64,000 bases of DNA from Platerodrilus igneus. Its lineage: Eukaryota; Arthropoda; Insecta; Coleoptera; Lycidae. The position numbers were made by a program, and so were the translations under genes. Below, piece after piece: positions 21,640 to 33,859 of the stretch (within the stretch, counting starts at the first letter, position 1; each line of letters starts with the position of its first letter). The notes under the pieces are model-generated. The model did not search any database, was not told where the DNA came from, and was given only the letters and a program-made list of their open reading frames with translations. Where the stretch lies: assembly GCA_036346225.1 (NCBI GenBank), contig JARFIW010001104.1, positions 7,652,001 through 7,716,000 on the forward strand, given 5' to 3'.

Positions 21640-22720
21640 TGTGGGCTATCATCCTCTCTTCTATTTTTTACTGTTTTCCATATATTTCTTTCTTTCGTAT
21701 CATTTCTAATACCGCTTTGTTCTTAACTTTGTCTGTCCATGATATCTTCATCATACGTCTGTAGCACAACATTTCAAAGGCTTCTATCTTTTTCTTGTCC
21801 CCTTCTCCTACTGTCCGGGCTTCACAGTCTGTTCAGTGCTGTGCTCCACCCATATGTTTTAAGCAATCGTTTCCTTGATTCTGTTTGTTGTCTTTGAACA
21901 CAGTAGTTGCTTTTTTTTGTTAAATATAGCACGACTTTGTGCTAATCTTTGTTTTATATCTTTTGCGCTTTTCCTATCTTGGGTTATTTGGCTTCCTAAG
22001 TAGCGAAATCCTTAACCTCTTGTAAGTTCTCGTTACCTATTTGTATTCTTGTTTTTGATTTATTTTCCCCTCAAATGCATACTAGAACTTTAGTTATAAT
22101 TTTTATTATTTTTCGTACCGTAACTCTCTGTTAGAACTGTTTCCATTTCATTAAGAGCTTCTTCTAATTCTTACTTGCTAGATGCTAATACCGCTATATC
22201 ATTTGCAAATCCAAGCATATCAATCTTTTGACCCTAAATAATAATTCCAAATGTCCTCCTGCATGTGATAGTATTCATCGCCTCTTCAATATACAAGTTA
22301 AAAATTAATGAGGATATGGCACATTCCTGTCTTACCCCTTTCCTAATGTTTACTTCGCTACGTTCCTGCTCTAATTCTATTACCGATGTTTGCTTTTTGT
22401 ATAAGCTATATACTATCCGTCGATCCCTAAAACTAATTTCAATCTTTTTGAATATATTTCGAACATTTTTCCATTTTACATTGTCGAATGCTTTTTCCAG
22501 ATTTACAAATCCTATATACACGATGTCCCCTTTTTCTATTGTTTTCTCCATTATCGCTCTGAGGTAAAATAGCTTCCGGTGTTCCCCTGTTTCGCCTTTT
22601 ATTTTTGCTATATGGTTTTATATCCCTTAAATTCATTCTAATTAGTTAGTACGCTTCGTCTGTCTTTTCTATTTCTATCTTAGTTTGTACCTCTCTGCAC
22701 TTTTCATCAATCCATTGTTT
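21640..22720 (-). pseudogene. RTE reverse transcriptase (copy B), catalytic motif altered
   Basis: The clearest open piece is 22234-22551, with LEKAFDNV (catalytic Asp motif A) and a GVRQECAISS motif (family GVRQGC) followed by LIFNLYIEEAMN. The next motif, at 22199-22210 on the minus strand, reads FAND instead of FADD, so the first catalytic Asp is changed. Downstream pieces encode the conserved C-terminal region with a WTDKV-type stretch near 21720-21745. The fingers region (about 22560-22720) is largely missing compared with copy D. Confidence 0.85.
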
Positions 22721-22999
22721 TCTAGCTTTCCTGCATTTGCGAATAATTTCCCATTTTATGGCGTTGTATGTCTGTTTTTCTGTTTTGCCTGATATATTTT
22801 TGTATTTTCGTCTTTCTTGTATTAGATTCAGGATATTTTTTATTATTCATGGTTTCTTATTTTCTATTTGTGTATACCTCAGAATATATCTGTCTGGATT
22901 TAATGTTATTCCATTCCGTTTCTATTTCCTCAGAATAAAAATGTTCTCGATATTTTTTAGCAGTTCATTTGACTTTTTTTCAAATTTTTCATTTTTCTG

Positions 23000-23880
23000 T
23001 TAGTTTCTCAAAGTCAAAGTGCCTTTTTCCATTGCTATTTTTAAATTTTTTAATTTAAGAACGGCATTTATAATTACGATGTTGTGGTCAGTGTCTATAT
23101 CTGCTTCTGGATAGCTTCTACAGTCTTTTACTTGATTCCTAAACCGTTGTCTAATAAGAATGCAATCTATTTGATACCTTCCTATATCTCCTGGCATCTT
23201 TCAAGTGTTCCATCTTCTAGCATGATGTTGAAATAATGTGTTTGTGATGGTTAAATTGCTTTTGTCGGAAAATTCTACCAACCTATTTCCCCTGTCGTTT
23301 CTCGTGTCTAAACCAAATAAACCTACTACCGCTCCTCCCTTGCCTCACTTACCACTGCATTAAAATCCCTCGTAATTACTAAATTTTCATGTCCTTTTAC
23401 GTATCTTAATATGTCCTCGATATCTTTATAGATCGCTTCCACCTCTTTGCCACTGTAGCAAGAGGTGGGCGTGTATACTTGTATTATTACTGTATTTACC
23501 GGTTTAGATTCTAATCTAACCATGTGAACTTTTTCGTTCTTTTCTAAGTAATTTTCTACACAGTATCCTATCTTTTTTCGCATAACTATCCCCACACCCG
23601 AATTTCCTTCTTCTGATTATGTATGAATTGCCTTAAAGTCTCCACTCCAAAAACCCCCCCGCCTCTGGCCACCGAATTTCGCTGATCCCACCTATGTCTA
23701 ATGCTGACCTATCGATTTCAATTTTCAAGTTCTGTAGCTTATGCTTCATACTTCTGACATTCCACGCTCAGACTCGCAAAATGTTCTCGACTCTTTTTCT
23801 AAACTTCCCGATCACATCGTCCGAAGTAGTCTCCCCTTGGAGATACGAATGGGGGCCTATTTTAACTCCGGTATCTTTTA
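23000..23880 (-). pseudogene. RTE endonuclease domain (copy B)
   Basis: AP-type endonuclease that would nick target DNA to prime reverse transcription. Reading 5' to 3' on the minus strand: a WNVRSM motif near 23770, GGISEIRW near 23690, then open frame 23326-23595 with VIQVYTPTSCY and ITRDFNAV (family form GDFN, here with the Gly replaced by Arg), and open frame 23000-23197 with QIDCIL and DTDHNIVI (the conserved D-H of the active site). At least three frame breaks separate these parts. Order and motifs agree with the domain of copy C at 58389-59261. Confidence 0.85.
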
Positions 23881-24269
23881 CCTCATAGAATGTCATCATG
23901 TTTATTTCAATTTAAGTACGCCGTGACTTGGGATGTAATGTGGTGGTTTCCCGTTGTCTTCCACGTCGCAGTAGTGTGCTTTAGAAGCCATACCGACCCC
24001 TATAGTTTCTGCCACTCTAAGTACCGAAGGAGCTGCCCTCACCAAAGACCCATCAATTTGGTAAAACCTTTGGTTTGGCTTTTTATCTCATTGGGACGCT
24101 CAAGCCGTTCCACCCGTTCTAGTAATCTAGAAATTCGTCAAATTGCAAGTCCATTCGGAACGGTTTATTCGCGTATAAAAAGAATTTTTACAAACGTTAG
24201 ATGCATTGTCAGTATAATCAGGTGAACATGTACATATTAAAATAAACACAGTTGCTTTAAAATCTAACT

Positions 24270-25150
24270 TTGACGGTTTGTACTTCGAAATCTTAAGCGT
24301 TGCTGGTCGCTACACCACAACCACTAACGTCAGTTTTGAAAGTAATGCAACATTGGAAGTCAACTCGAATGTTCGCCTACCTGAATGGTAGCTGTTACAA
24401 ATTTGAAAGTAATCCGGAAAAATTTGATGCCTTCATATCCTTGTATGACACATTAATTCGCAAAAACAATTCGTTGAGTAACATTGAAAGATTTTTATAC
24501 TTGCTTTTTTATCTCGAAAATTTCGTTTTGAAGTTGGCACAAACTGTAGAGTTTTCGCCAAAAAATAATTCAGCAGTATACAACCTGCTGGTGAAACACT
24601 ACACAATAAACGCTTAATTGCTCGTTACTATCTATCGAAAATCTTTACACTCTTTCAATTGAAGACCTACTCCTTTCAAGCTCTTAGGGATTTGTGTGAA
24701 ACACTACAAGCTAATGTTAGCGTATTAATCGATACGAAACTTCCCTATTTAGCCAATTATATAATTTTCCATTTTTCTCTTGGTGTGTTAGATTCCAAAA
24801 CAGAACAAGAATCCGAAAAGGAGTATTACTTAGAACACAAATTCCCTACGTTTAAAAATTTTATAAATTTTTTACACAATAAATGTTCCATTTCAGCCTT
24901 AGTGGTAGTACCTCTTGTTCCGAAGGTTTACCGATATCAAAGGGTCCGCAAAAATCGGGCGATCGTTATGCTGAACAAACACATCCATATGACTTTACAA
25001 GAGGCCATGCCAAACTGCCCTACTGCGCGCACTGTAGCTCCCGTTTCTTGTCCACCTTGTAATCAAGCGCATAACTGTAACAGGTGTCCGAAATTGTTAT
25101 CTTTATCGCCTAAAGATAGGCTATCCCCCTTCACAAATCCCTACATGTGA
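24270..25150 (+). pseudogene. BEL/Pao gag fragment
   Basis: Two frames, 24300-24617 and 24659-25150, form one BEL/Pao-type gag with a single frame break near 24615. The N-terminal part has FDAFISLYDTLIRKN and IERFLYLLFYLE, matching the capsid-like core typical of BEL/Pao Gag; the second part has YYLSKIF and LRDLCETL-type helices and KFPTFKNFINFL. Near the C-terminus, CPPCNQAHNCNRCPKLL is a zinc-knuckle-like cluster, followed by DRLS. The gene ends at 25150, where an antisense SINE begins almost immediately. No LTR, protease or pol part was found nearby. Confidence 0.82.
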
Positions 25151-25154
25151 TTTT

Positions 25155-25411
25155 CCATTGCTCGACCTGAAGGTACTACATTGGTCAGGAAGCAAGTTTG
25201 TTTTAACCTGAAAAGTTTAGAATTTTGCTGAACCCTTGCAGTTCCAAGCAACACACACACACGGGACCTCCATTTTACCTCTCATTCGAACGAGGGAGTA
25301 TTTTTGTGAAAAATGTTAGCCTAACATGTTTCAAGCGGAGCGTGTCGGGTTTTGAACCCTGGACCTTGGGCATAGTGGTCACACGCGTACCAACTACACC
25401 ACGGAGCCGCC
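25155..25411 (-). mobile_element. tRNA-derived SINE (copy 3)
   Basis: Antisense copy with the complete head (complement near 25340-25411, including GGTTCAAAACCC-type B box), a (CA)n stretch at 25250-25262 and the GTAGTACCTTCAGGT-type tail. It abuts the BEL/Pao gag on one side and an RTE tail on the other. Confidence 0.88.
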
Positions 25412-25971
25412 TTCCCTTAACATACCACCGAATATCGGGCATACAACTGTAAAACAATAGAAGGTGACCGAACTGCATCAAACAAGAAAAAACAGCGAAT
25501 ATCTTTAATGACAACAAACAGAGACAAGAAGAAAATTGTTCAAAGCAAATGTGTGAAGCACAGCACAGTACGTCTATGAAATAAGGCAGTAGGAAAAGCA
25601 GACTGAAAGAGATATAACCCTTCTGGAATATTGTGCTTCAGATGTATAAGGATGATAGCATGGACAGGTAAGGTTAATAACAAATAGGTTATAGAGATAG
25701 TAGAGGAATAAAGATATCTGTGGAAAAAAATTGGAGAAATAAAAGGGCAGGATACGTTCTAAAACATTTTTGGAAAATACTACGGAATATATTACAAGCA
25801 GAGATAGGAAAAAAGAAGTAGAGGTAGACCGAGATCAGACTTTCGCACTCAGATATTGATAGATACACACTGTGCAAATTTCAGAGAAATGTGTAGGTTA
25901 GTTCGGAATATGAAACAATGAGGGTACGCGTGTAACCAGTTCCAGGACTGAAGACCTAATAATGATGGTGA
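25412..25971 (+). mobile_element. RTE tail composite, second subfamily (copy G)
   Basis: Begins with the end of the linker (CGAATATCGGGCATACAACT, compare 49545-49570) and continues through the RTE C-terminal region, with landmarks GTGTGAAGCACAGCACAG, TTGTGCTTCAGATGTAT and TGCAAATTTCAGAG, to the CCAGTTCCAGGACTGAAG 3' end and a short ATG-like tail at about 25963. The same composite occurs at 49365-50092 (+) and 55538-56090 (-), so it is a recurring non-autonomous unit. Confidence 0.82.
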
Positions 25972-26178
25972 CACCCTTGCTGTTCCAAGCAAGGTAGGGA
26001 ACTTTAACGCGCGCGACAACACTCACACATGGGACCTGCATTTTACTTGTCATCTGAGAGAAGGCGTAACTTGTGAAAAATGCTCGCATGACATTTTTGA
26101 AGCGGACCGTGTGAGGATTCGAACTCAGGACCTTGTGCATAGTAGTCACACGCATACCAACTACGCCATGGTGCCGTC
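25972..26178 (-). mobile_element. tRNA-derived SINE (copy 4), tail missing
   Basis: Antisense SINE with head (complement of 26130-26178, B box GAGTTCGAATCC) and middle but lacking the GTAGTACC tail domain; its tail side lies directly against the 3' end of RTE copy G. Confidence 0.85.
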
Positions 26179-29100
26179 GCACACAAAATAACACAGGACC
26201 GTATTATAAAAAGGTGTGACTAAGGTTACTGCTCTCTGACACCCCAATTTATTAAATTGCCTCAAAACAAAGCGGAACGTGCATCTGTGGCACAAGAAGT
26301 TTTTGCAATTGCTTCGTTTACTCGTGTGCTGGGTTCCATAAATTGTGCACATGTACAATTTGTTTTTCCATGAGGTGATGCACCTGAAGAATTTAGGAAT
26401 CCAAGGAGTTTCTGTTCTTTTAATGTGCAAACGGTCTGCAATTCCAAAATAAAATTTACAGTGCAACTAACTTTTATTTTCTCAGATTGTCAAGCCACCT
26501 TATCAGTGACAGAAAATCATATTTTTAACAAAAGTCGTGCAGAAGATGTTGATTTATCCGTATTAATACAAACTGACTTTTGTAGACTTTCGTACTAACT
26601 CTGAAATCTATCTTCAGCGGTTTTTAGAGACTGTCAGGGGGATCGTTAAATAAATACGGATGGGTAGGGCGCCACTGTACTTATGCAAAATATAGAAAAA
26701 AGGAAAATCGCCAAGCAAAATACAGGAACCTCAACGAATATATTCTGTTATTGGAATACAAGATTTTGTATTCATAGACGGTACAAATGTTTATCCTGAA
26801 ATAAAATAAAGCACACAGAATTACATTGGAGACAGCAGCTTGCGTCTCAAAATAATAAAAACAATAAATCATACTTATATGTACTTATAGATTTTGCATT
26901 GGTGCATGGACACTCTACTTACTAAATTTATGCACCTTTGGTTCATATACGATTTATAGAATCCAAAAATATGGGTGAGGTAGTATAAACACAACCCCTT
27001 AAATTTCTCTTAAAATGCAATTAACCACTTCTAAAATCATAAAAAAAATAGACATGTTAGAGAACAAGGCATATATTAACTAAAGATAATTTTTGTTTCA
27101 AACGGACAGGAATTTACTATAAAATTTGTGAGTGCTTAATTAATTTTATCAAATTCTATTTATAGTCTTGATTATACGAAAACCTCTAAAGTAAATAGGC
27201 ATTATATATTTCATTAACAAAATTATTAGTTTTGTCATTTTTCCAGTACTGATCAAACGACGTACATTCTTAATAAATTTCTTATGCAATAAGATCTTTC
27301 ACTTAGTAATTTTAAGCCTTGTTAAAAAAGTATCATGTATAAGAAACTACTCAACTGTATGCTAAATAATCAACGTGAATAAGCAAATGTTAATAATAAA
27401 ATCTATTCAGTATGATTCATAACCTAAGTTCTTAAGCAGATCGTTTTAGTTAATACTCCTATAAAGCAAGAATTTAATTTAGTGTAAAGTTCAAAGATCT
27501 AAATATTTAAATGTGATTATTAAGGTATTAGTTTTCAATAATTTAAGCTACAAAAATGACAATTTAACCTTGGACATCTGTAACAACCCGATTTTCAATC
27601 GCTTTGTTGAGCATAAATTTTATAATTATTTTTTATATAATGTTACGCTACTGCGTACCAATTCTTATAGTATTAATAGTTGACACAATTTAATTATCAC
27701 TTGTATATTTCACAAATCGTGGTGGAATTATATGTACGTTTTACAAAGTCTGCATAGACCGTGGTGGAATAACCTCATACAAGCGAATTCTTCTATATTT
27801 TAAAAAAAGCTTTCGTTTTACATCTACGGTACCTGGATCGCATAATATTTACAATACAATGTATTGAGAGGGTTTAGTTTCTGGTATTTAAAACATATGA
27901 TGCGGCCGCAGGGCCGGACGAATTGCTTGCGGTTTTTGCAGGAATGTGGTTGCAGAGGTAAAGAAACAGCAATGATTCTTGGCTTTTTTTTATGTGTGTC
28001 TTTGAGTGAAGACGTGTTTGAGTGTGCTTTGAACACGTAGTACTTATTTTGATTGAAAGGACATTTATTTTTAATAATGCAAGTAACACTTTGATATAAA
28101 TTTCCTTCTGATTCTACATCGATTTATGTAGACCATTATTGAATTGTAACGAGTTAACCTGAGTATTAATTCTGGGTACCGGTGTACATACATTATCGGG
28201 CCTGTCAAATAATTGTTACTTCTTTATGAACAACGTTGCCCGCGAAGTTATTTTGTTGTTTTGTGTTATGAATATTTACAAATGGTTGGTTACAAAGACT
28301 TTTCATTGTTGTTTTTTTTTGTAAAAGTAAGAAATGGTTTAACACAAGATGTACAGCATTAATATATTTTTATAAATAACGTTTCGCTTTTATACTATAC
28401 TTACAAATACTTTTTGTAATATATTGCATCTGTGCACAATATTAATTTCATTAGTATAATTTTTAAAATAGATTCTTGTACTTTTTGTATTAAACGCTGA
28501 TGCAGACATTTGATAAGGTGGGGTATTGCGTCTATTTGGAATTTTTAGTTCTGTTTTATCAATTAGCATAGTGGCTTGTAAAACAAGTAATCTGTAAACA
28601 ATTAAAAATAGGATATGCAATCTTATTAGTGCTTTTGTTAAATTAATTAAAGGTAAAGTTAATCATAGTTAGGCTAAGGTTAGGTATATACGTGACGACG
28701 TGCACGTCCCTAGATAACAATTAGGTTAGATAGAATTACGTTTATTTTATGTCGGAATAGTGGGCCCTGTAGGCCTTATCTCATTTCGAGTCAAGACTGT
28801 TTATATATTTGTTCATATATGCTTTTCCTGACAGTCGATGGTATAATAAAATGTTATTTCTTTTTTCTAAACTATGAAGTTTATTTCATGATTACTTTTA
28901 TTAGGTATCAGTGCCTTTCCGCTGATTGGCGCCCATGTTTATTATAAATGGATGATTTTTCTTCATATTGCATAATTGGTAAGTACAAGCAAGGTTTTAG
29001 TTATGAGTTTGAACCACGACCTACGCCGCTGAGTTTTAGTCTGCCTGGCCTTAATTAACCGTCTCGACTGGTCTTCACAGTTCCACGACGGACGGTTGAT

Positions 29101-29426
29101 TATGTAATTATTACACATCTTCTATTTCGACACAAATAGCCACTAGCGTTGTACGTCAAACAGATGGTTTTCATAACAAAGGAAAATTGACTTACCGACC
29201 TTGAACGTAGAGTGCAAATTGGTACAAACCCTTTAGTAGATAAACTCGAAACATGTGTGCGCTTCTAATACTGCACAATTACAGCAAAAACTCGCCCACT
29301 ATGCTACGGCAATATCCTGAAGATCAGAACCATAAAATAAGAAAGTGGAATCCACCTTAGGAGAATCTCTTAACTGTAGGTTTCCATTAGTATGCAATTT
29401 TTACGCTATATTTTTGCTGTTACGTA
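26179..29426. other. No supported gene
   Basis: AT-rich. Minus-strand frames overlap at 26161-26466 with a Cys-containing product I cannot place. Around 28660-28940 there is an LTR-like ensemble (AATAAAATG polyadenylation-like signal at about 28847 and a TGGCGCCCATG primer-site-like string at 28926-28936), but no LTR ends or duplication. An imperfect inverted repeat (AACCGTC...GACGGTT) spans about 29057-29097. Confidence 0.4.
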
Positions 29427-29967
29427 AGTTATGTATCCCCCAATTATCTATATGTATTGAATATATTGAATCTAATAGGAATTATTAGAAATTGTTAAAT
29501 AAAGTATAGGTTCATTGCAACATTGCCATACAAGGATAACCCAGAGAGGTTATCGACAGTTCATGAGAACGGACATGCAACTTTGCATCCGTGAGGGCAG
29601 TGATACTGCAGGTGGCAGGTCACAAGCGGTTAACATACCGCAATTACTTAGAATTAAGATTGTTACATTGTAATAAAGTGTACAATTAAGAGAAACGCAG
29701 ACATGAGATCTGCAAGTTCCCACAGCTGTGTAAGGGGCAGGTTATTATAAAAAGCCCGGGAGCTCAAGGCCCGGCAGTCAGTCTTCCAACTCCATACTTC
29801 GTTGTTCAAGCTACCCACCTTAGTGCAATTATTATTTTTTGATTAAAGTTATTATGTTATAAGTTATTCAAAATTCCATTGTAATTTCTGTTTCAAGTTA
29901 AAATAAATTTGTTAAGTCTTCGGAATTGTTTTTAAAAAACACCGCTCCAAAGGCCCGAACCTTAACT
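29427..29967 (+). repeat. 5' LTR
   Basis: 541 nt, AGTTATG...TTAACT. It carries a core promoter (TATAAAAAG at 29746-29754, TCAGT initiator at 29778-29782) and AATAAA at 29902-29907, which divide it into U3, R and U5. Confidence 0.95.
29746..29782 (+). promoter_or_regulatory. LTR core promoter (TATA box and initiator)
   Basis: TATAAAAAG lies about 32 nt upstream of TCAGT, the arthropod initiator consensus, so transcription should start near 29780. The arrangement is repeated in the 3' LTR. Confidence 0.7.
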
Positions 29968-29982
29968 GGCGCAGTCGTAACG
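29967..29982 (+). promoter_or_regulatory. Primer-binding site, tRNA-Ser type
   Basis: TGGCGCAGTCG directly follows (sharing the last T of) the 5' LTR, as in 17.6/297-type elements whose minus-strand primer is a serine tRNA. The match decays after about 11 nt. Confidence 0.75.
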
Positions 29983-31942
29983 GATGTCAAAAGGACACTA
30001 AAAATCCAAAAATCGGAAGATTGGTGACCAAGAATTTCAATTCGCAATTTTGACAGAACCCAAACCAGGTTGGAGGAAGAACAAGAATAGTCTAAATCCA
30101 GCAACAAACCAGGTTGGAGGAAGAACAAAAATCGTCTAAATCCAACAAACAAACCAACGTGGACAAGATACAGCATCGCCGAGCCCACAAAAGAAACAGA
30201 TGAAGAAATTAATGTAAGTTCATTCCATTTATACCAATTGATCTCACAAACTATAATTGATATATGCTAGTTTATTATTTTATTAATTGATTACCATTTA
30301 TTATTATTTTATGAATTTTATGCCAATATCTTTTTTTGAAAATAGTTTACAAAGAAAAATTATTTTCAAACGAGACTTTATTTTGAGAAAGTGTTAATCT
30401 ATGAGACTTGAATTTAAAAAAGATTTTCTTTAAAAGTAAAAGAGATTTTCTTTTAAAAACAAATGAGACTTGATATTTAAGAGAGTCTTATCACAATTAT
30501 TAGAACAAACTCAAAAATAAACCAAAAACAACGGACGCACATCCACTAATACCGAAATACACTAACGAGATACAAAACGCACGGTTAATTCGGTAAACTA
30601 AAAAGACAGAACGCAAATTAATTCCAAAGCCAAAAATAATTCTTCAAACAAGCAATTACGGAACGATTATTTAAACCATTGACCTCTATAATACTGTATA
30701 AATTACAGCAAAAACACTCTGCAATAACTGAAACTACGGTAACTTAAAACCAGCGTACAATCTAGCACCTAGGATACGCAAAGTTCGCGAAAGAAGCATA
30801 ATCTATTACACACTTAAAAACCTCAAAGAAATCGCAATTAAAACAATAACTTTCAGAACTAAAGCAGCATTATAAGTAATTAAATCCATCACGGAATAAT
30901 AAAAGCGCATAAAATTACACCACAGCAATCTATAAATAAATTGCATTAGTACAAACACGGAATAAAACTAAACGTTTTTAATTAAAATTACTCTTCATTG
31001 CATTATCCCAGTACTGAGTAAAGTTAAACGGTCATCGTAAAAAGCTTTAATTAAAAACGCTCATAATTGCAACTTGAAAACCAACAATACGGAGAGATCC
31101 AATTACCAACAAGCATTATAATTGAATACCGAGATATCTAAGAATAAACAGACGTAACATTTATGCAAAGTAATTAGCGAGTAAAAGAAGCGAATTATTT
31201 AATGCCTATAAACTGAAATATAACACCTTTGAGTAAAAGTGTTAATTACCTCAACGAGTAAGTGTATGCTATTCAGCACGCACGCAATTACCAAGAAACG
31301 TGACTTCAACTTTAAGAGACATAACTTAGTGATTAAATTACAACGATAAAGTACAAGTAAGTAATTAACCTGCAAGTTATATTTAGAATACAAGACAGAC
31401 GAACTAAACGTTTATGCAACTCAATTAAAACCAATATACTTACAAAATTAACAGAACTGAACTAACACAAAGCAAAGTAAATACCGCGAGAAACTATTCT
31501 TCAGAAAGCAGAAACTCAAGCAAACTCAAACAAATTAAAACCGCAAGATAGAAACAGGCAAATTCAAGGCTACAGTAATTTAATCAACATTATCGAGTAT
31601 AAATCTCACAAGTTCATTACCACACTGTGTAACTAAGTACAAATAACAGCAATTACGATTCTAAAAATAACCCGACGCAGTCTAAACTTAAAACTAACAA
31701 ATCCAAACCAAAATTAATGCTACAAATAGAAAAATTAATCTCAATTTTTACAAAATTTAAAATTACCCAACCCAAACAGAAAATTAATAAAACCAAAGCA
31801 AAAATAACGTTGCAAATAGCAAAACCAACCCCAATTTTTACAAAATTTGAAATTACACTACCTAAACGGAAAACTAGTAAATCCGAAGCGAAAAATAACG
31901 ATACACATAGCGAAATTAACCTAAAAAAAAAAGAATTTTTTT
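29983..31942 (+). other. Long A-rich leader of the provirus
   Basis: About 2 kb between the primer site and gag, strongly A-biased on the + strand like the coding part. It contains a 44-nt direct duplication starting with AACCAGGTTGGAGGAAGAAC at 30063 and 30107, and poly-A/T-rich stretches at 30340-30480. The 90-codon frame at 31717-31989 overlaps the start of gag in another phase; its two related halves (QIEKLISIFTKF / QIAKPTPIFTKF) come from a short internal duplication, and I do not call it a gene. Confidence 0.6.
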
Positions 31943-32842
31943 TTGAAAATTACCCAAAAACGAAAACAACCCTTGACCAACATGAGTAGCGCAGATATGA
32001 AGCTTTATTTGGAAACAATCCAAATATTTGGTGGTACGCAAGCGCATCTTGTAAATTTTATTGGAGCAGCCGAAATGTTCCTAAAAACCTTCTACAAACC
32101 CGGAGATAACGAAAGAAATTCATTGTTTTTACGCTTGATAATAAGTAAACTAACCGGAAGGGCACTAACGTTAATCGCCAGCAGGGACGATTTACAGGAA
32201 TGGCAAGAATTTAAACAGCTACCAATTGCATATTTTGGAGACCAACATAACATAAAATGCCTGGTACGAGACCTAATTAACCTTCGAATGAAATACAACC
32301 AATCCCCCTACCAATTCGGAATGAAATGCCAAGACGTGAGAAGTTTAATTCTAAAAAAAATAAAAATCAAAGAACCCGATCAAAACGTTCGACATTTAAA
32401 AACAAAAATGTATGACGAAATGGCACTGGACACATACATAAACGCTTTACCAGAACGACTATCGAATAAGATCAGATTCCAACGACCCCAAAATCTAGAA
32501 GAAGCTATGAACCTAGTAATAGAAGAAGAAAATGTAATGTATTACCGCAACAGACTATACAACCCAAACGCGAATAAAAGTTATTCACCAATAAAAACTA
32601 TACAAGCCACAAGACAAACAAACCCTCAACAAAAATTCACACCCTTCAACGCACAAACAAATCAACCGCGAAGTAATAACCCAAGTTTCAACAATACGAA
32701 TTTTAATAATCAATATAAACATTTTCCAAAACCAACATTTAACCCAACTTTTACGAAACCCGCATTCCAACCAAGATTTAATCAAAACCTAAACCACGAA
32801 GACCAGCATTCAACGCAAACCCCAGTAGAAATACACCAATGA
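31943..32842 (+). CDS. gag: Gag polyprotein, errantivirus type
   Basis: An intact 299-codon frame. Candidate starts are the ATGs at 31943 and 31982; the latter (MSSADMKLYL) sits better with the usual N-terminus of this Gag type. The first ~210 residues are a helical capsid-like region; the remainder is Asn/Gln/Pro/Phe-rich and basic, suited to RNA binding. There is no CCHC zinc knuckle, as usual for gypsy/17.6-type Gag. Its stop overlaps the next frame in ATGA at 32839-32842, so the following frame is in -1 phase, consistent with ribosomal frameshifting or reinitiation into pol. Confidence 0.88.
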   Translation: MKITQKRKQPLTNMSSADMKLYLETIQIFGGTQAHLVNFIGAAEMFLKTFYKPGDNERNSLFLRLIISKLTGRALTLIASRDDLQEWQEFKQLPIAYFGDQHNIKCLVRDLINLRMKYNQSPYQFGMKCQDVRSLILKKIKIKEPDQNVRHLKTKMYDEMALDTYINALPERLSNKIRFQRPQNLEEAMNLVIEEENVMYYRNRLYNPNANKSYSPIKTIQATRQTNPQQKFTPFNAQTNQPRSNNPSFNNTNFNNQYKHFPKPTFNPTFTKPAFQPRFNQNLNHEDQHSTQTPVEIHQ

Positions 32843-33162
32843 ATCATATCAACCCTAATAATTATTATAAACCAACACCAATGGATACCTCATCTGGTAA
32901 CACCAGACAAAATACCAAGATAACACATATCCGACAAAACCCTCATCAGAAACGCAATTTTACATCAGAAGAACTATTTCACCAAGAAGTAAAAAAATTT
33001 GACACTGACCAGAATAATTACATTCAGACAGGTACGAACGATGAATCAAACCATGCAGAAACTTATGAACGCGACGAACAATACGAAACTTACGAGGAGT
33101 ACGACGAAGAAAACTCGAACTCAAATTTTCAAATGCACCAATTCATAACCGACCAAACTTAA
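32839..33162 (+). CDS. N-terminal pol region upstream of protease
   Basis: A 107-codon frame in the -1 phase relative to gag, overlapping it by four nucleotides. Polar and acidic, with a Glu/Tyr-rich C-terminal third (ETYERDEQYETYEEYDEEN). In this element group pol starts with a poorly conserved linker before the protease, and this fits that place. It ends at a stop at 33160; the protease active site lies in a different phase, so the pol frame is broken here. Confidence 0.65.
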   Translation: MNHINPNNYYKPTPMDTSSGNTRQNTKITHIRQNPHQKRNFTSEELFHQEVKKFDTDQNNYIQTGTNDESNHAETYERDEQYETYEEYDEENSNSNFQMHQFITDQT

Positions 33163-33179
33163 TAAACTTAAATAACATA

Positions 33180-33859
33180 AATCACTTAGTATTACCATAC
33201 ATAGAAATACCCCACGCCGAATTTAAACTATTTATCGATACCGGATCCTCAAAAACATTAATTAGCCCCAGAACCGTAAAAAAACATTATTTAGATTTGT
33301 AGAAAGAGGGCCATTTAAAATTAAAACAGCCCATCAAACGACAATACACCAATTTATAGCTAATATACCCTTACCGAGAACATTTAATGTTAAAATGAAA
33401 CATAAATTTTGTGTATTCGAATTTAACGACAGATATGACGGCTTAATCGGAATGTATCTTCTAAGAAAATTAGAAGCCAACATTGACATTAAAAATCGCT
33501 TATTAAGGACGAAATACGGAAAAATCCCAATTAAATTTCAAAACACACAAATCGAACAAAAATACACAATAGAACCCCGAACGGAAAGAAAAATAAAACT
33601 CCCAGTAAATTCTAACAAAAAAGTAGGAATAATAAATCATATGACGAAACAAGGAGTAGAAACCCCAACTGCTTTAGTACAAATAAAAGATAATTATGCA
33701 ACCACAACGATATTAAATTCAAACGACTATCCCGTAGAATTATCATTGACAGACCCAATTAACGTAGAAGAATTAAATTTTAACGAAATGGAAATAGACG
33801 AAAATTTAGAAAACGATTACAACCCAATAGAACATGACAAAATGTTAAGAGAAATTTAA
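33180..33859 (+). pseudogene. Aspartic protease region of pol, broken
   Basis: FIDTGSSKTLIS at 33231-33266 is the retropepsin active-site motif (Asp codon at 33237-33239). Stops follow soon after (near 33299 and 33357), and the rest is in the phase of the 33395-33859 frame, which retains a YDGLIGMYLL stretch typical of the second conserved protease part and the start of the linker to RT. The protease would process Gag-Pol; in this copy it cannot be made as one chain. Confidence 0.8.

Larger units (their letters stand above)
21425..24110 (-). mobile_element. RTE-type LINE, near full length but decayed (copy B)
   Basis: An antisense RTE (BovB-like) LINE running from the 5' region near 24110 to its 3' end near 21440. 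The 5' region (complement of about 23950) contains GACAACGGGAAACCACCACA, a sequence familiar from the 5' parts of RTE/BovB-type elements. The endonuclease, connector, RT and C-terminal segments follow in the usual order. It belongs to the same subfamily as copies D and E by sequence. Many stops and frameshifts. Confidence 0.85.

Noticed and set aside
26161..26466. Transposase fragment on the minus strand
   Set aside because: Two overlapping frames of Cys-containing sequence, but no motif order I can match to a transposase family.
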